From contig VNKQ01000003.1 in assembly GCA_016508695.1 (NCBI GenBank), positions 2,356,001 through 2,420,000 of the forward strand: a DNA stretch of 64,000 nt, in the 5' to 3' direction. Position 1 is the stretch's first letter; each line of letters opens with the position of its first letter. The notes under the pieces are model-generated. The model saw only the letters and a program-made list of their open reading frames with translations, had not been told where the DNA came from and did no database searches. Source of the DNA: Hyphodiscus hymeniophilus (taxonomy: Eukaryota > Ascomycota > Leotiomycetes > Helotiales > Hyphodiscaceae). Below are positions 11,894 to 24,045 of the stretch, piece after piece. The position numbers and the translations under genes were made by a program.

Positions 11894-12698
11894 GAGCTTG
11901 TAGATTTCAACTCAACTGCGAATGTTCTCCTGGCCAGGCGCAGCAACCCTGCCTTGGTCTCTACAAAGGCGAAGTCAATCTTCACCAGCTCCTGCCTTAG
12001 ACTGCTCACCGAGCTCATCATATTCAGCACTCGCTAGGCAGGAGAGATCATAGACCACGGAGTATCACGCGCTTCAACAGCCAGCAGGATCAATGGTATT
12101 TATGTCCAGTATCGACTTGCCCCACCTGCGAGGTTGGCAACGTAGCAATGATTGAGACTGGATTGGGCTAGCTAAGCTGAACATGACGAGCCCACTTGGA
12201 CGATCTGAAGTCACCAGAAGCTGTGTTGTCCTCAGTGGACCCTGCCTCTGCCACGAGCGTGGATGAGATGCCCATTCACACTCGTTCATGGTGTCGTCTC
12301 TTTGAGCATCTTTTCGATTTGTTCCAGAGTAAGACCTTTGCTCAGGAATCAACAAGACAGCACAGACGGAGTAGACACTCCAGAGCGGGCCTCAAGAGGA
12401 AGAGAGTCTTGGGGTCGAGGCTCAACCCACCTGCAGATTAGGATCGATCAACGTAGAGATGATGGTGATAATCTGAGAGGTTGTTAGTATGAGGAAAAGA
12501 TGTGGATTTCGCAAGAAGTCTTGTCATTGGGCCGATTGCGTGCAAGGAAATGCAATTGTTCAGAAAGTTGACCATTTTTCTCATTTGTAAGAAAGCTACC
12601 AACTCTATCCTATTCTTCTTCCGTTTACGCATCTTCCCCCTAATGCCGTATCTCCTGGTCATTATCATCACATTATATTATTACCCCCATTCCTTTGC
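11894..12698. other. Unresolved region
   Basis: Contains the possible first exon of the hypothetical gene below 11893 and the 3' flank of the gene ending at 12699. Other short frames have no recognisable content. Confidence 0.35.
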
Positions 12699-13799
12699 CT
12701 AAACATCCTCGGCGAAGTGCTCTGGTTGACAATCAAGCCAAGCTTCGACCTTGTCAAAGACCGTTTGTTGGTTGCGATTCTTGAGGAGTTCACCATGCGC
12801 CATGCATAATGCTTCCTTGTCGGGTGCGTTCTCCGCTCCATGCAGCTCGCACTCAACTGAGGTATCCCTCATGGCGACTATGGTCGATGCAATGCTGAAT
12901 GCGGCGTTGGGTGTGATGTCTTCTTTCCAGGCTTTGTTATTGGCCGGGTTGGAAGATGACAGGACTTCTCCAATGGTGGTATCCTCGCCGATGTTTGCTA
13001 CTGGAGCCGTGCTCGATTTAAAATCAATGGCTGGAGCAACTTCAAGGTGGGACATTTGTTGGCAAATATCTCGTGCGCGACGTAGAGCTAACAAGTGGTC
13101 GTCCAATTTGGATAGGATCATTCTTGTCGATGACTCAAGATCCTCAGTTGATACCTCGTCATCATCTTCATCGGTACTGTCAAGGTCTTTGACACGTCCA
13201 TATTCAATAATCTCACCGTCGACCGAAAAGCTTGTTACCGGTGTGTTGAATGGGTCTCCGATTTCCATCACCTGGAGGTATTTCATGTCGATGCCTTCCG
13301 CCTGGAACCAAGCGCTGTTGATGATGTCTTTGCCTCTGGGCTTGCCGTTCTCCTTGTTCATGTCTTCGACAATTTCGGTCAAGGTCTCTCGTATAGCCTC
13401 AATTGCCGTATGAGCATCCAGCTTATCCTTCAACGTCTCTTCGTCCTGCTCTTCCCCTCTCTTCGCCATCAAACTTTCAATGCTGCCGTCTTTGTTGATA
13501 ATATCGACGACAATCAGTTTGGGATACTCAGACTCCTGCCTCTTCAAAAACAGGATCGCTTCCAGGTCTGCGGGCGTGCAGGCTTTGACCTTGACATCGA
13601 CATCGTACGTGCATCCTCGGGGTCTTTTCTGGCGCCATTTCATGAACTGGAGGGCCGCCTTCAAGCCAGAGAGCTTGGTGACGGTATCGTTGCCATACAG
13701 TGTTCTTCTTCGGATGGTGATAATTGCTTCTTGTGGAAGGGCACGAATGGCCTCAGCGATCCAGTAATTGGTGGCAGAGGGAGTTGAGTCGGTCGACAT
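12699..13799 (-). CDS. Hypothetical protein, acidic, single exon
   Basis: An uninterrupted 366-aa frame from ATG 13799. I do not recognise a family. The N-terminal half is mixed alpha/beta in appearance (AIITIRRRTLYGNDTV, KLIVVDIINKDGS). The middle has an acidic run STDEDDDEVSTEDLES at about 200-215, followed by a helix-rich segment, and the C-terminus has Cys residues. There is no signal peptide or membrane segment, so it is probably a soluble intracellular protein. The long clean frame and ordinary codon use support a real gene. Confidence 0.65.
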   Translation of the reverse strand: MSTDSTPSATNYWIAEAIRALPQEAIITIRRRTLYGNDTVTKLSGLKAALQFMKWRQKRPRGCTYDVDVKVKACTPADLEAILFLKRQESEYPKLIVVDIINKDGSIESLMAKRGEEQDEETLKDKLDAHTAIEAIRETLTEIVEDMNKENGKPRGKDIINSAWFQAEGIDMKYLQVMEIGDPFNTPVTSFSVDGEIIEYGRVKDLDSTDEDDDEVSTEDLESSTRMILSKLDDHLLALRRARDICQQMSHLEVAPAIDFKSSTAPVANIGEDTTIGEVLSSSNPANNKAWKEDITPNAAFSIASTIVAMRDTSVECELHGAENAPDKEALCMAHGELLKNRNQQTVFDKVEAWLDCQPEHFAEDV

Positions 13800-15972
13800 G
13801 TTGAAGATGAAGAGTTGACGTCGAGATTTCCGGATCTGACTGTTTGAGGAAACGGTGACTACTTCGAGAAACGATGCTCAGGGATTGCCACGATAAGTCC
13901 GTGACCTTGATATGAGTATCAAAGTCTTGAACGTTGAAAAGTTGTTGTTTTGGTAGCAAGGTTCGTGATCGATCGACTGTCGAATTCCGTGATTAAGGTG
14001 AGCGAAGGCGAGAGAATTTTTTGTAAACAAATCGTTTTGATCCGAAGATGAGCGTGTGCAAACGTTTCATGGGACAATAGCAACAAGATGTATTGAGTCG
14101 ATGCAGTTCATGGAATCCAATTGTTCACAGAACAATAGACGAAATCGGTTTTTCTGAGATGCACAGTTGGACGCTCCAAGATCGTTGGTAACGTTCAAGA
14201 ACAACTTTCTTGTTCCGTGAAGAAGCGACGCGTTATTTTTGAAGCGAAAAATACCCGACTTTGTGGAAAAGCCATTTCACATATTATATTACTTCACTTC
14301 CAGTCATTGATACCAAACGTGTCTCTACCACGTGACTGTGACCCAAGGTCAAACATATCGGAAATGTTCTCTAGAGCGCAGCGAGCTTTACTTCGTATCT
14401 GTTATGATTTCTTGTGATCATCGTTGTGTCAATACCAACGTAGAATGGTATCAGAAGCCCAGATCCAACCTTGAGGCTCTCGTTGACTCTCCCGCTGTTC
14501 CCAGATTCCGGATCTCAGAACACCAAACGCCACCATAAGGGACCATCTTGAAATAGACTAGTTTGGTGTTCAAGATGTGACTGGAATTGGTAAATTCTAT
14601 ATATATATACCTCTTCTCAGATATCTATAGTCTTTCCATACTAATCGTGCACAAAACACTCTTCCTTAATACATCGGTACATCAGTCCTCCTAAAGCCCT
14701 TCACTCGGAAATCATCCGGAGGGCCGGAGCGTCTTTACTTACAAAGGTGCACTTACTAATGTTCGTTATGCAACGGACACTTCCGGATGGGGCACAGGGT
14801 CTGGAAAGATCCCGACGGTAACCAGAAATGGATCCCTCATTGCGGGATCCATTTCTGGCCATATTTCCATACACTACCGCCTCTTTTCTCTTCATTACAA
14901 TCCAATGAGTCGACTGGCTTCCCTTACCTCAGCAATCCAGCCACTCATTGCCGAAAATCCATATTCATCGAACTCGACCACATTAATTAACATCGAAGCA
15001 TAGTCTCAACCCCACAGAGAAATTTCCTGGACCATCAACTTCCAATCCTCACAGAGAGAAACAGGAAACAGCCAATGTCACCCAAAAGAAGACAAGTAAA
15101 AATCATGACAAGACCTGCAAGGAAAATCCCACCCTGCAAGAAATTCACAGACGGAACCGCAACCGAAGTCAACACAGCCACGCGCCCACCACGAAGCGGA
15201 AATCTCCAAAGAGGTGGGGTTGGAAGCAGGCGAGAAGATGTTTTGGTGGAAGCATACACATACTGAAGATGTTCACAGACTATGATGACATGGAGAGTAT
15301 TGCGTTGCGTCGCGGTCGGTCTCTATTAATCGTAGGAATGGAAGCCCTTGGCGGAACCAGATGAGGAGAAATTCCGCAAGGACGGTATTGATGCGAAGCT
15401 CTTGGATTTGGATTCTCGGTGGCAATATCATTGCCCCGGGGATGGTGATTATGTATATGTGGCAGATATCTCGGCGCCCTCTGATTTGCGATCCAGAGGC
15501 GATCAATGGGAGGATACGATGGCGTACCTCAGGTAAAGGTGATCCCGTGATTTTGAATAACGAGAATTTACACTCAGTAATGTGAAGACTTCATTCTGCA
15601 ACACGGGCGCCTATGAGGGGAGTAATCGAGATGAGACCTTATAGATAAAGGTCAGGTAGAAAGATGAAAATCTGTTTGAACATGACGCTATACAGAGTGA
15701 TCAAATGTCTGAATTCATGAATCAGCCCAAGGCTTCTGGCTAATATTGACATCTAGATCATATAATGTACTGATCCTTTGGAAGACACAATTGTACTCTG
15801 CTTTGGACTTTATAGCACAAACCAGTGGGATGAGTCGTTGTCGACTCGCACATTATTCAGAGAAAACCCGTCCAAAATCAAGTGAAGTAAAATGAGTTTC
15901 GACCGCATATTGGCGTCAACTTATTTTCTTTCTCTCTCCTCTTGGGAGCCTACCAAAAGTCAAAGGCTCAAT
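13800..15972. other. Intergenic region with a perfect hairpin
   Basis: About 2.2 kb with no convincing gene. Small frames (for example 15035-15259, minus) have no support. The inverted repeat at 14822-14858 is listed separately. An (AT)-rich run sits near 14598-14612. Confidence 0.45.
14822..14858. repeat. Perfect inverted repeat, 15-bp arms, 7-nt loop
   Basis: The left arm ccagaaatggatccc (14822-14836) and right arm gggatccatttctgg (14844-14858) are exact reverse complements separated by tcattgc. The pairing stops at the next base on each side. GGAAA upstream and TTTCC downstream could extend an imperfect stem. It lies in a gene-free stretch, so it could be a transcript hairpin, a relic of a small inverted-repeat element, or a terminator-like structure. 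Confidence 0.85.
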
Positions 15973-17668
15973 CTAATCAACTAAGATCTTAGACTCCAGT
16001 TCGGAAAAGTGCTCATAGAAGCTCTCAAACAACCTAATGGCATGCTCCACATCATAAGTCCCAGCCGTCTCCCGGATACTGTGCATGCTAAGCTGAGCAT
16101 TCCCGACGTCGATGGTCCTCGTTCCCAAGGCCGCGGCCAGAATAGGGCCGATGGTGCTACCGCATGAAGAGTCATTCCTCACCACAAAGAGCTGCAGCGG
16201 AACGCCTGCAGCGGTTGCGGAATCCTTGCTGGGCTTGGCTCTGCGTGCGGCTTCTTGCAGGAGGACAATGCCGGGCGAGTTTGTCATGTAGCGTTGGTTG
16301 GCGTTGATCTTGATGACGGTGCCTTTGTTCATCTCTGGTCGGTGGTCGGACTCATACTTCTGTGCGTAGTTTGGGTTGACGGAATGTGCCATGTCCGCGG
16401 AGACGAGGAAGGAGCTGGATAGTGTCTGCTCGTAGGCGGTGGCGATATCGAGATCGGCTTCTCGAATCTTGTCGTAGGAGCTATCTGACGAGGAATCATG
16501 GTGAGCTGGGAGAACGGAGAGACGGCGTAGTATGGCTGGGAGGAAGTTTGAGTTGGCACCCTGAGCGCTTGTGCTCCCGACCTCTTCGTGATCAAAACAT
16601 GAAATCAGGCGGATGGTCGACTCTTCTTTGAGAGCGGAAGGTGACGATACTGATTCGATGAGGCCTTCAATGGCACAGTATGTCATTCCCAGATTGTCGA
16701 GCCGGGCAGAGAATATGAGCTCGTCGTTTAGTCCACCCAGGCATGACTTTTGCGTATCGTACAGAACCATCTCGAAATCAACCACATCCTCCACATCCAC
16801 CCCAGCGTGCTCTGCAATGATCTCCACAACATATGGGTGGTGGCGATCCGACAGGACTTTGAGCGGCCGAAACTCCTTGTCCGCAGAAACCTTCTCCAGC
16901 TCCGAGATCTTCCCATCTTCTTCTTTCGATGTCTTGCCAGTCCTGTTCAGCTCCGCTTCCACCATCCCAGCAATAGGGAACAACTCGGTCTCCTTATTCG
17001 GCTCGAAGTTCGTCGAGCGATCCAAGTGAATAGCCAGCGTCGGGATCCTCAAGATCGGCCGCTCAACCTTGATCAGCTTCTGCACGTAATTGCCCTCCGC
17101 ATCAATGACCATAGCCCGTCCCGCGATGCTCAGATCCCGATCAAACCAAGTATGCCAGATGCCACCACCGTAAGTCTCCACGCCCACTTGCAGGAAGCCG
17201 GCGGCGGATTTCTTGGAGACGGGCTTCAGACGGAGCGTGCAGGAATCGACGTGCGAGGCGACCATCGCGACGGGGTTCCCGGGCTTCCACTTCTTGCCGA
17301 TCGCGAAGGATATGATGGACGACCCATTGCGTGTGAGGTAGTACTTCCCTCCTGGTACGAGAGACGAGGCCCAGGGGTCGCGCTCCTTGATCTCTTCGAA
17401 TCCGGCCTTCGTCAGTCGTTGGATGGCAGATTGGACGGCGTGGTAAGCTACAGAGGTTGTTAGCAGATGGATGCCGAGGTGGTAGGGAGCAGAACTCACG
17501 AGTTGGGGATGCATTCACGAAATCGATAAAGTCGTGTGCTTTGGCCTGAGCTGCAGTAAGGCCTTTAGACGTCATTATGGACGGCCTGGAAGTAGTGAAT
17601 GTCCGATTCAACGGGTTTCTTGTGATACTGTAACTCAATTGAAGGATTGTAGAGCGCTTTGCGAACAT
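15973..17668 (-). CDS. APE4: Aspartyl aminopeptidase, M18 family
   Basis: Two exons, 17668-17500 and 17447-15973, separated by a 52-nt intron; 547 aa from the first ATG. M18 hallmarks: ASHVDSCTLRLKPVSKKS (metal His/Asp), YGGGIWHTWFDRDLS, FDHEEVGSTSAQGA (catalytic Glu pair), SADMAHSVNPNY and NDSSCGSTIGPI (metal His/Asp and oxyanion residues), SMHSIRETAGTYD (C-terminal His). These zinc enzymes remove N-terminal Asp/Glu as large tetrahedral oligomers, in cytosol or vacuole. A second in-frame ATG at 17575 (MTSKGLTAAQAK) matches the usual M18 start. The 31 extra residues upstream, ending RTFTTSRPS, look like a mitochondrial presequence. The symbol is by resemblance to the DNPEP/Ape4 type. Confidence 0.92.
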
Positions 17669-18588
17669 TTATGGTATGTTGTGGTTGAACAACAGCTGGG
17701 GTTGGGAAGAGGGGAAGCTCGCCCCACTACAGTAGTGCTGCTTTCAACTGATGATATGAAAGTTGCCCGACGTCAACTATGGGGGAGGCAAGCTCTTTAG
17801 TTTTTATCCCTCGTTCGAGAAGTAGCGCGGACAGCCCACATCACTTTAGTTTAAAGCTGTGAATCTTGGATATAGCATATATTCTAGTCGGAATGAAGTC
17901 TGGAAGAAGGGCCCTCGGCTGGGAAGTACTTGAATTTCAGATATTCTTCTTATGAAACGATTGGGATTTCACAAGTCTTCTTCTATTGCAATCACTAATG
18001 CCTCCCTATCTCTACAGCAATCATAAGCCTCTCTTATCATGAACTGAAGTAATGTAACACCTGTCTCCCCTTCCCAGCCTGTGCCACTCCATTTCCTATA
18101 GCCAGCGATACAGCCACGGTAGAAGCGCTTCCATGCCTGGCGTTCGTTCCTCATACATTCATTCCTACACCTCAACCTTCCGATGCCCAGGGACCCAATC
18201 CAAATTCTCGGTCAAAAACTTTCACAATATCCTTTTTCCAGAACCCCAGGCCCAGCGCAGCCAAATGCCAATCGAAAACCCATGCACCGCTGAATGTAAA
18301 AAACAATGGGTCACAAAAGAGACAGTAAGAATAATCGTCCAGAGCCAGCCCGCCTGCTCAAATGTCGCCTTCCTGTATCCAATCGTATGAAGAAGCGTGA
18401 AGGTTCGAAACAAATGAAATCCATGACATCGTAGCACTCGGTCGGGTTCCGTCATTCCTTAATTCCAGACTGCCCAATTTTACATCGCTATCCATTTTTT
18501 TCTCCCCGATAATGAATCGTCGCATATCCAGTACACGCTTTGCGCCCTGTACACTCCGAATTGCAACGATCCGCATCCAGACCGCCAT
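17669..18588. other. Intergenic region
   Basis: About 920 bp between the M18 start and the stop of the Ser/Pro-rich gene. Only short frames without recognisable content are present. Confidence 0.5.
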
Positions 18589-21138
18589 TTATATTTGTGG
18601 GAACAACATATAACTTCCCCTCTTCTTCCCTCCTATCCCAGCAGATGTGGCTGCTCTGGTTCGGCCCTTGAACTCCTTGGTCGATGGGCTTATCACTGGC
18701 GCCGACGTCTTCCTTCCATGAACCTGTGGCATAGAATCGATCATGACTTTCTCCTTGGGGGTTTCAACAATGAAGGATTCAGCGACTGGGCTAAGATTAG
18801 GATATTGCTCAACTTCCGGCAATAAAGCCGGTGGAGGGGCAAAATGATTCATCCCCTTGCGCATCACCGACTCCAGGCCAAGGCTCTTGTAGCGACGATG
18901 TGACAGAGAGGTGAGTCCACTGGATGGGTCGACGATCTCTGGTTCGGGCGAAGCTCGAACAATTTCATCGCCAACTTCCATATCCAGAGATCCAGAGCTA
19001 GCGGCGAGATCAAAATCCGTGAGTACAGACCGGCGCATACTAGACGGAATGAGATCCGGGAGAGATGATGCAGAGCTAACGCTTCGATGCGCCCGACTTA
19101 CGCTTGCAGCACGGCTGAGAAGCAGCACCGAGTCTTGACTTGTTCGGGAATGAGCTCCAGAGATACGTGTACTTGATGAAGACCGTGCCGAGCCACGAGA
19201 GAAATTGGACGAGCGGTAGGAAGCTGTGCTTGAAGTTGCTTCGTCAAATGGAGAGATGGAGTGATTGTAAGGGTCGGGAGCAAATATCGAGACGGATGTG
19301 GTATGGTTTCTGAAATGATCGTCATAGAGAGAATCTTGGTCTATCTGTGATTGGAAGTCGGAGGGAATGAGAAGCGATGGTGAGAGATTGAAACCATGGG
19401 ACTCCTTGAAAGAGGATGCGTGAGATGGTGAGCGAACGTGACCTGGTCGAAGAAAGTTGGATGGTGTACGAGGGTCAGACGTAGTCGACTCGCTGGACAT
19501 TGGGGATAATTCCGGAACCTCATAAGCAGAAGGTACCAGGAGAGATGGGCGAAAACGACCATGATACACAGAACGGTGATCGTCCTCAAGATGGAGCTTT
19601 AACGAAGGCTGTTCGACCAACGGCTGTGGTGCGTTGGCTATGGCGTTGTCCTCAACGGAGCATTTGTCCCATTGATAATCACAGTCAGCTTCCAGCTCAT
19701 TCTCATAACAATAGTCAACATCCTTCTCCCAGTCATCATTGAGATCAAACCCGGGTGTCAAGGGAGACTTTGGTGCGATAACGGTACCACTTGAAGGACT
19801 TCGTCCGAGTGTCGTCGACATGCTGGTCTCCGGTCTGTCCATCGCCTGCTCATAAGACCTCATTCGAAGTGCAGGGACGGATTTTGACGCCCTCAATTCA
19901 GCACTCGCAGTTGATATCCTTGATCGTCTCGATCCAAGGTAGTCCTCCTCCTCTTCTTGAACATCAGCGAGGTCACCAAAATTTCCGCCAGGTGTAATCA
20001 GCGGCCATGCTTCATCACCAGGAGTGGTCACTGCTTGCGGCACAGGTTGGTCTGAGAAGTGATCATGCTGTTGCTCACTCCATAACGGTAGTGGGGGCGG
20101 TCGAGCAGGAACAACAAGTGGTGCCGGGCGCCTGAAGCCGCCATTCATAGACGGTGGTCGCTCTATTGTCGTTGTGGCTAATGGGTCAAATGTGTCGAAT
20201 AGTATGGACGCGGTGCGAGATGAGGTCCTCGCGGGAAGTGCGACAGGGCATGTGGGAGATAATGGTGAGCGTGGTGGTCGAGGTGGTGGTGACCTCAGAT
20301 TGTCCACTGACTTGGCATAGTTCAAGTAGCGACTAGTTTGTGGTGGGCTGACAGGCTTGCGCAATAACGCACGCTCTCTTTGGGGACTTATCTCAGATCT
20401 CCAATCTTCCAAGGTAGGAGCACTCAATGCTTCCGATGAGAAATTATCGAAATGCAAGTCCTGGGTCCTGATCCCCTTCAACTCTCCACTTGTGGGCGGT
20501 TGCGACGCTCGAAGCGCTGAGAACTCAGATTCCAATTCATATTTATGCGCGTTTCCCAAGTCCGATACATGATCTGGTCGAGTATGTGTAACGTGTTGGA
20601 AATTGTATGGCTCAGAGATCACATGTATCTTCCTGGAGTCTTTGCCATAGTAGTTCTCCCTCGCCGATGTCCTTTCTTCAGTTCCATCCTCTCCAGTTGT
20701 AAGTGAAGTTGCCGAGTTGGCTGGTGAGTTGCCCTCCCTCCGTGCTCTCCTTCCCGCTCTTGAAAATATGCTCTTCCCGAATACACTTTCTGGTCTATCT
20801 CCTCGAGATGACGGCATGCTGCCTGCAATCGACCGATTGGAAGACTTGCGAGACAAGGTCGTAGTATCCGAGTCGCGTGAACGAAAGGACGAGGTTGCGG
20901 ACGACAGTGTGTTGGTCCTCGAATTGTTGCCAAATATCGAGCTTCTTTTCATTTGCTCCGTGTAGGCTCGAATTCTTTCTGGTGACGGCGGTCCATCTAT
21001 GGCAGGCTGCAGAGAATCCATTTGTGCAGTTATATCTTGAGATGCCGGCGAGGATTTGCCATTCTTGGGTGACTTTCTTCTTTCCGCTACCGTGTTGGCG
21101 CTGGAATACGCCGACTTCCCCGACCCAAAACTGAACAT
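18589..21138 (-). CDS. Large Ser/Pro-rich disordered protein, hypothetical
   Basis: Single-exon 849-aa frame from ATG 21138 (MFSFGSGKSAYSS). No catalytic domain is recognised. The whole protein is rich in Ser, Arg, Pro and Thr, with many RS/SP dipeptides that could be kinase sites. A proline cluster PPPRPPRSPLSP at about residue 285 resembles SH3-binding motifs, and a more acidic segment (VDYCYENELEADCDYQW) sits at about 480-500. The C-terminus is basic and ends GKKRGSYMLFPQI. No signal peptide or membrane segment. The composition suggests a disordered scaffold, perhaps at cortex or cytoskeleton, but that is inference only. The length of the clean frame makes a real gene likely. Confidence 0.75.
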   Translation of the reverse strand: MFSFGSGKSAYSSANTVAERRKSPKNGKSSPASQDITAQMDSLQPAIDGPPSPERIRAYTEQMKRSSIFGNNSRTNTLSSATSSFRSRDSDTTTLSRKSSNRSIAGSMPSSRGDRPESVFGKSIFSRAGRRARREGNSPANSATSLTTGEDGTEERTSARENYYGKDSRKIHVISEPYNFQHVTHTRPDHVSDLGNAHKYELESEFSALRASQPPTSGELKGIRTQDLHFDNFSSEALSAPTLEDWRSEISPQRERALLRKPVSPPQTSRYLNYAKSVDNLRSPPPRPPRSPLSPTCPVALPARTSSRTASILFDTFDPLATTTIERPPSMNGGFRRPAPLVVPARPPPLPLWSEQQHDHFSDQPVPQAVTTPGDEAWPLITPGGNFGDLADVQEEEEDYLGSRRSRISTASAELRASKSVPALRMRSYEQAMDRPETSMSTTLGRSPSSGTVIAPKSPLTPGFDLNDDWEKDVDYCYENELEADCDYQWDKCSVEDNAIANAPQPLVEQPSLKLHLEDDHRSVYHGRFRPSLLVPSAYEVPELSPMSSESTTSDPRTPSNFLRPGHVRSPSHASSFKESHGFNLSPSLLIPSDFQSQIDQDSLYDDHFRNHTTSVSIFAPDPYNHSISPFDEATSSTASYRSSNFSRGSARSSSSTRISGAHSRTSQDSVLLLSRAASVSRAHRSVSSASSLPDLIPSSMRRSVLTDFDLAASSGSLDMEVGDEIVRASPEPEIVDPSSGLTSLSHRRYKSLGLESVMRKGMNHFAPPPALLPEVEQYPNLSPVAESFIVETPKEKVMIDSMPQVHGRKTSAPVISPSTKEFKGRTRAATSAGIGGKKRGSYMLFPQI

Positions 21139-23152
21139 GGTGATTGCAGGAGTACCCGTTGGTCGGAAACGAAAAGCGTTGTCTTTTTGGGGCCTGGGAA
21201 GCTATATATGAATCATGCAGGCACAGGGGAGGCCCGGGTGGAAATATATTGCGGGAAAATTGGGTTGAAAAGTCGCGAGCCGGCTCATAAGATTTTTAAT
21301 TTTGGATATGCGGCCTGTTTTGGAGACGCCGTAGCCACTGAAAGGCCCGAACTCTTGGAAATGACGAAGAGTTGACGCCTTTGGATGTTCGAAATAAGTA
21401 CAGAAGGTCGAAGAAGTATGAACTCGGAAGTACTCGTATGGAGGTACATATGCGCTTGACTGGAGTGGATTAGCGAATCCCGTCTATAAACATCATCTTA
21501 TGAGATGACAAGGATTCCCTCTGAGGTATTTGGCATTAAATCGGATATCGTTCAGATATAGGGCTGGGTGCCAGCATTCGCACTTCAGCGGGGCGGGAAC
21601 TCAATATCGTTGTATCGAGTACACGACACTGAGGTGTGGGCCGTTTTGACATTTTCTGACCCGAAACTTCACATACCTTCTGGACGAAATCTTTTGGTTC
21701 AATATGAACCTGGCATGCTATACAGATGAAGCGCTACAGATTGGATTCTGACAGTACAATTGGCGAATGCCGAGGACGGGCTGGTGGAGTCGAGCAATAA
21801 CCTGTACTGATTGAGGTTATTGCTGTTAAGGACGCTGCTGTAATAACGTTCTCTCCTCGAACATGCTCGATGCAGGAAAGTAAGCCGCAGGTTATGCAAC
21901 GACGGAAGCAGGAACTGCAGGCGAAAAAAGGAAGATGTCTTCCCGTTGGTGCTGGAGGTGCAGAGGAGGCTGACGGTAAACCTTTGCGGTAGGAAATCTG
22001 TTACAGACGGCGTCGTGGGGCGGCTCGAAGACAATGAGGATATTTAGAGTCGTCGATAGACAGATAACATTTCTGGAATCGGCGACGAGCAGAATAGAAT
22101 TGAGATTGCTTTCGGGCATTGATTCTAGACTGAACTGTGCGTCGAGCACTTGTCTTCGTCCCCGTTTTCGCGGCATTTGACCAATCCCAGGTGGTCCCAG
22201 ATGCCGGGTCAATTCTTCTTATTCAGGGGAGCCTTGAAAGGCACGAAAGTGATGGCGAGGGTTGTTGTTTGCCTAACGAATCACATCCTTGCGTAACAAG
22301 GGGCCGAAGACGTGCGTCCTCCACGGGGCTGGTGGATGAGAGCGCGAGGGAGGGATTGTTGAATGTTGATGTGGACCTTTTGGTGGTGTTGGTGAGCAGA
22401 ATAGATTGGAACAGCCAAGCGAAGAAGGGGGTTGTGGTTTGACTAGGGAAGGTAGGCGAGGGAAGGGCAGAAGTGGGGAGTTAGTAGACTGGGTAAGGGG
22501 AAAGGGGGCTTGATTGGGTCGGTGGAGCAGGGGCTCGGGTATGATACTGGTAAATTAGTAGCTTTCCTGGGAAGCCCCGTTAGCCCTTCTCCCAAGTCCC
22601 AACCTTCCAAGAAGTCTGAAGAATCAAGATGACCTTATTAAGGAGGGTAAGGATGTAGGGACCGGGGGAGACAAGACGTGAGGTGAGCGGGGGAGACGGG
22701 ACGGTGCAAGATCCGCCTTGTGAATTCGCGATAATGCGGATGGGAGAGCTTCAGTAACAAAGAAGCCTCGGGAGTCGGGACTCTAGTACATGTGAATATC
22801 CGTCAAAGAGGGGAGGAGGAGCAGGAGGAAGAAGAGGAAAAGTAGCTGCAGAAGAACTGGAGAAGGGTGTGGCGTACCAGTGCGGCGAGGCGACGGCGAC
22901 TCCTTTGAACCCTTTCTTGATGCTTGATAGAGGCTGAATTGTTACCTTTGTTGAAAGATATTTCTGGTATGGTCGCCGACCATACCCATCGTACTTTGGA
23001 TCGTGTTTGGTAACACGCAGGTCGTCGTACGAGGAGCCATCCTGCCAATGCCAGGTTGCCAGCAATGGTACGAGAAGCCAGCCTGCAGACCCGCCGTCGA
23101 TGGTAGCTCTCTTGAGTCCTGGTTGAGTGGGTTGACTGTATGCATCGTCTTG

Positions 23153-23167
23153 CAGCAGCAGCAGCAG
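23153..23167. repeat. (CAG)5 microsatellite
   Basis: Five perfect CAG units in the gene-poor stretch, followed by a partial sixth unit (CA). Confidence 0.9.
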
Positions 23168-23390
23168 CATTCATGCTTCATTGCTTACCAGAAAGAGTAT
23201 TAGGCGGCTCCGCATGCTGGTTGATAGTTCCATCCCATTGATTCACGTGCATTGAAGCTATCCGCAAATGGTGATGGAGTCTCTTCCGCGGTGTGCTCTG
23301 CAGGACTTGGCCTTTGTTTTCTCTGTGCCGCAGCTCCCATGGCAGTGGTACCTCAGGCTAAGACCCCTGACTAGAAGCGAGCTGGATGGG

Positions 23391-23437
23391 TGGTTGATTG
23401 GTTGATTAGTTGATTGGATGATTGGCTGGTTGGTTAA
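23391..23437. repeat. Degenerate TTGATTGG-type tandem repeat
   Basis: An imperfect run of TTGATTGG, TTGATTAG and TTGGTTGG units over about 47 bp. Confidence 0.75.
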
Positions 23438-24010
23438 ACGGTCAACGGGCTTGCGAAACAATAATGGCCGTCACCAAAACGGCGACCTGCATCCCGCATT
23501 TGAAGCGTTATTTACAGTAGCACGGTAGTACCTACTTCGTACAGCTTTCGACAGCTATCCATTACTTCAAAACGTGGTTTTTTTTTCGGCAACTGCGTAT
23601 CTCACAGTATTTGAGGTGCCATTACCTCGTAGGACTTGTAGTCCGTAGTCCTACATCCGCAAGTAAGTATGAGCATGCGTACCCAGGAGGAAAGAAGTCT
23701 GGTCCCAGCCACCAAAGGATTAATTGCATCCGAAAAGGGTGACCGTCACAGTATTAATGCGAGTGGCCGAGGAAAGAACAGAAACCTCGGCCGGAGAGCA
23801 GTGGAATGGTGAGAGTGCTGCCCGCACCGTCCAATCCTCCGGCCCGTGGTAAGTACTCGTATGTATGTATGCATATGCAGGCCAGCTTGCACCACGCCCA
23901 CATCATGATTCATGCAGCCTCAGTGCCTCACTCAGTCACTGACTGTTCCAGTTTCCCACGTCGTCGAACCATCGTGGGGCCATGGAGATCACCGAATGAA
24001 GCTTGGGTGT

Positions 24011-24045
24011 AGCTGGTAGCTGGTAGCTTGTAGCTTGTAGCTTGG
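24011..24045. repeat. Five 7-bp tandem units (AGCTKGK)
   Basis: Units in order: agctggt, agctggt, agcttgt, agcttgt, agcttgg. The step-wise change suggests two duplications of diverged units. Confidence 0.9.
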
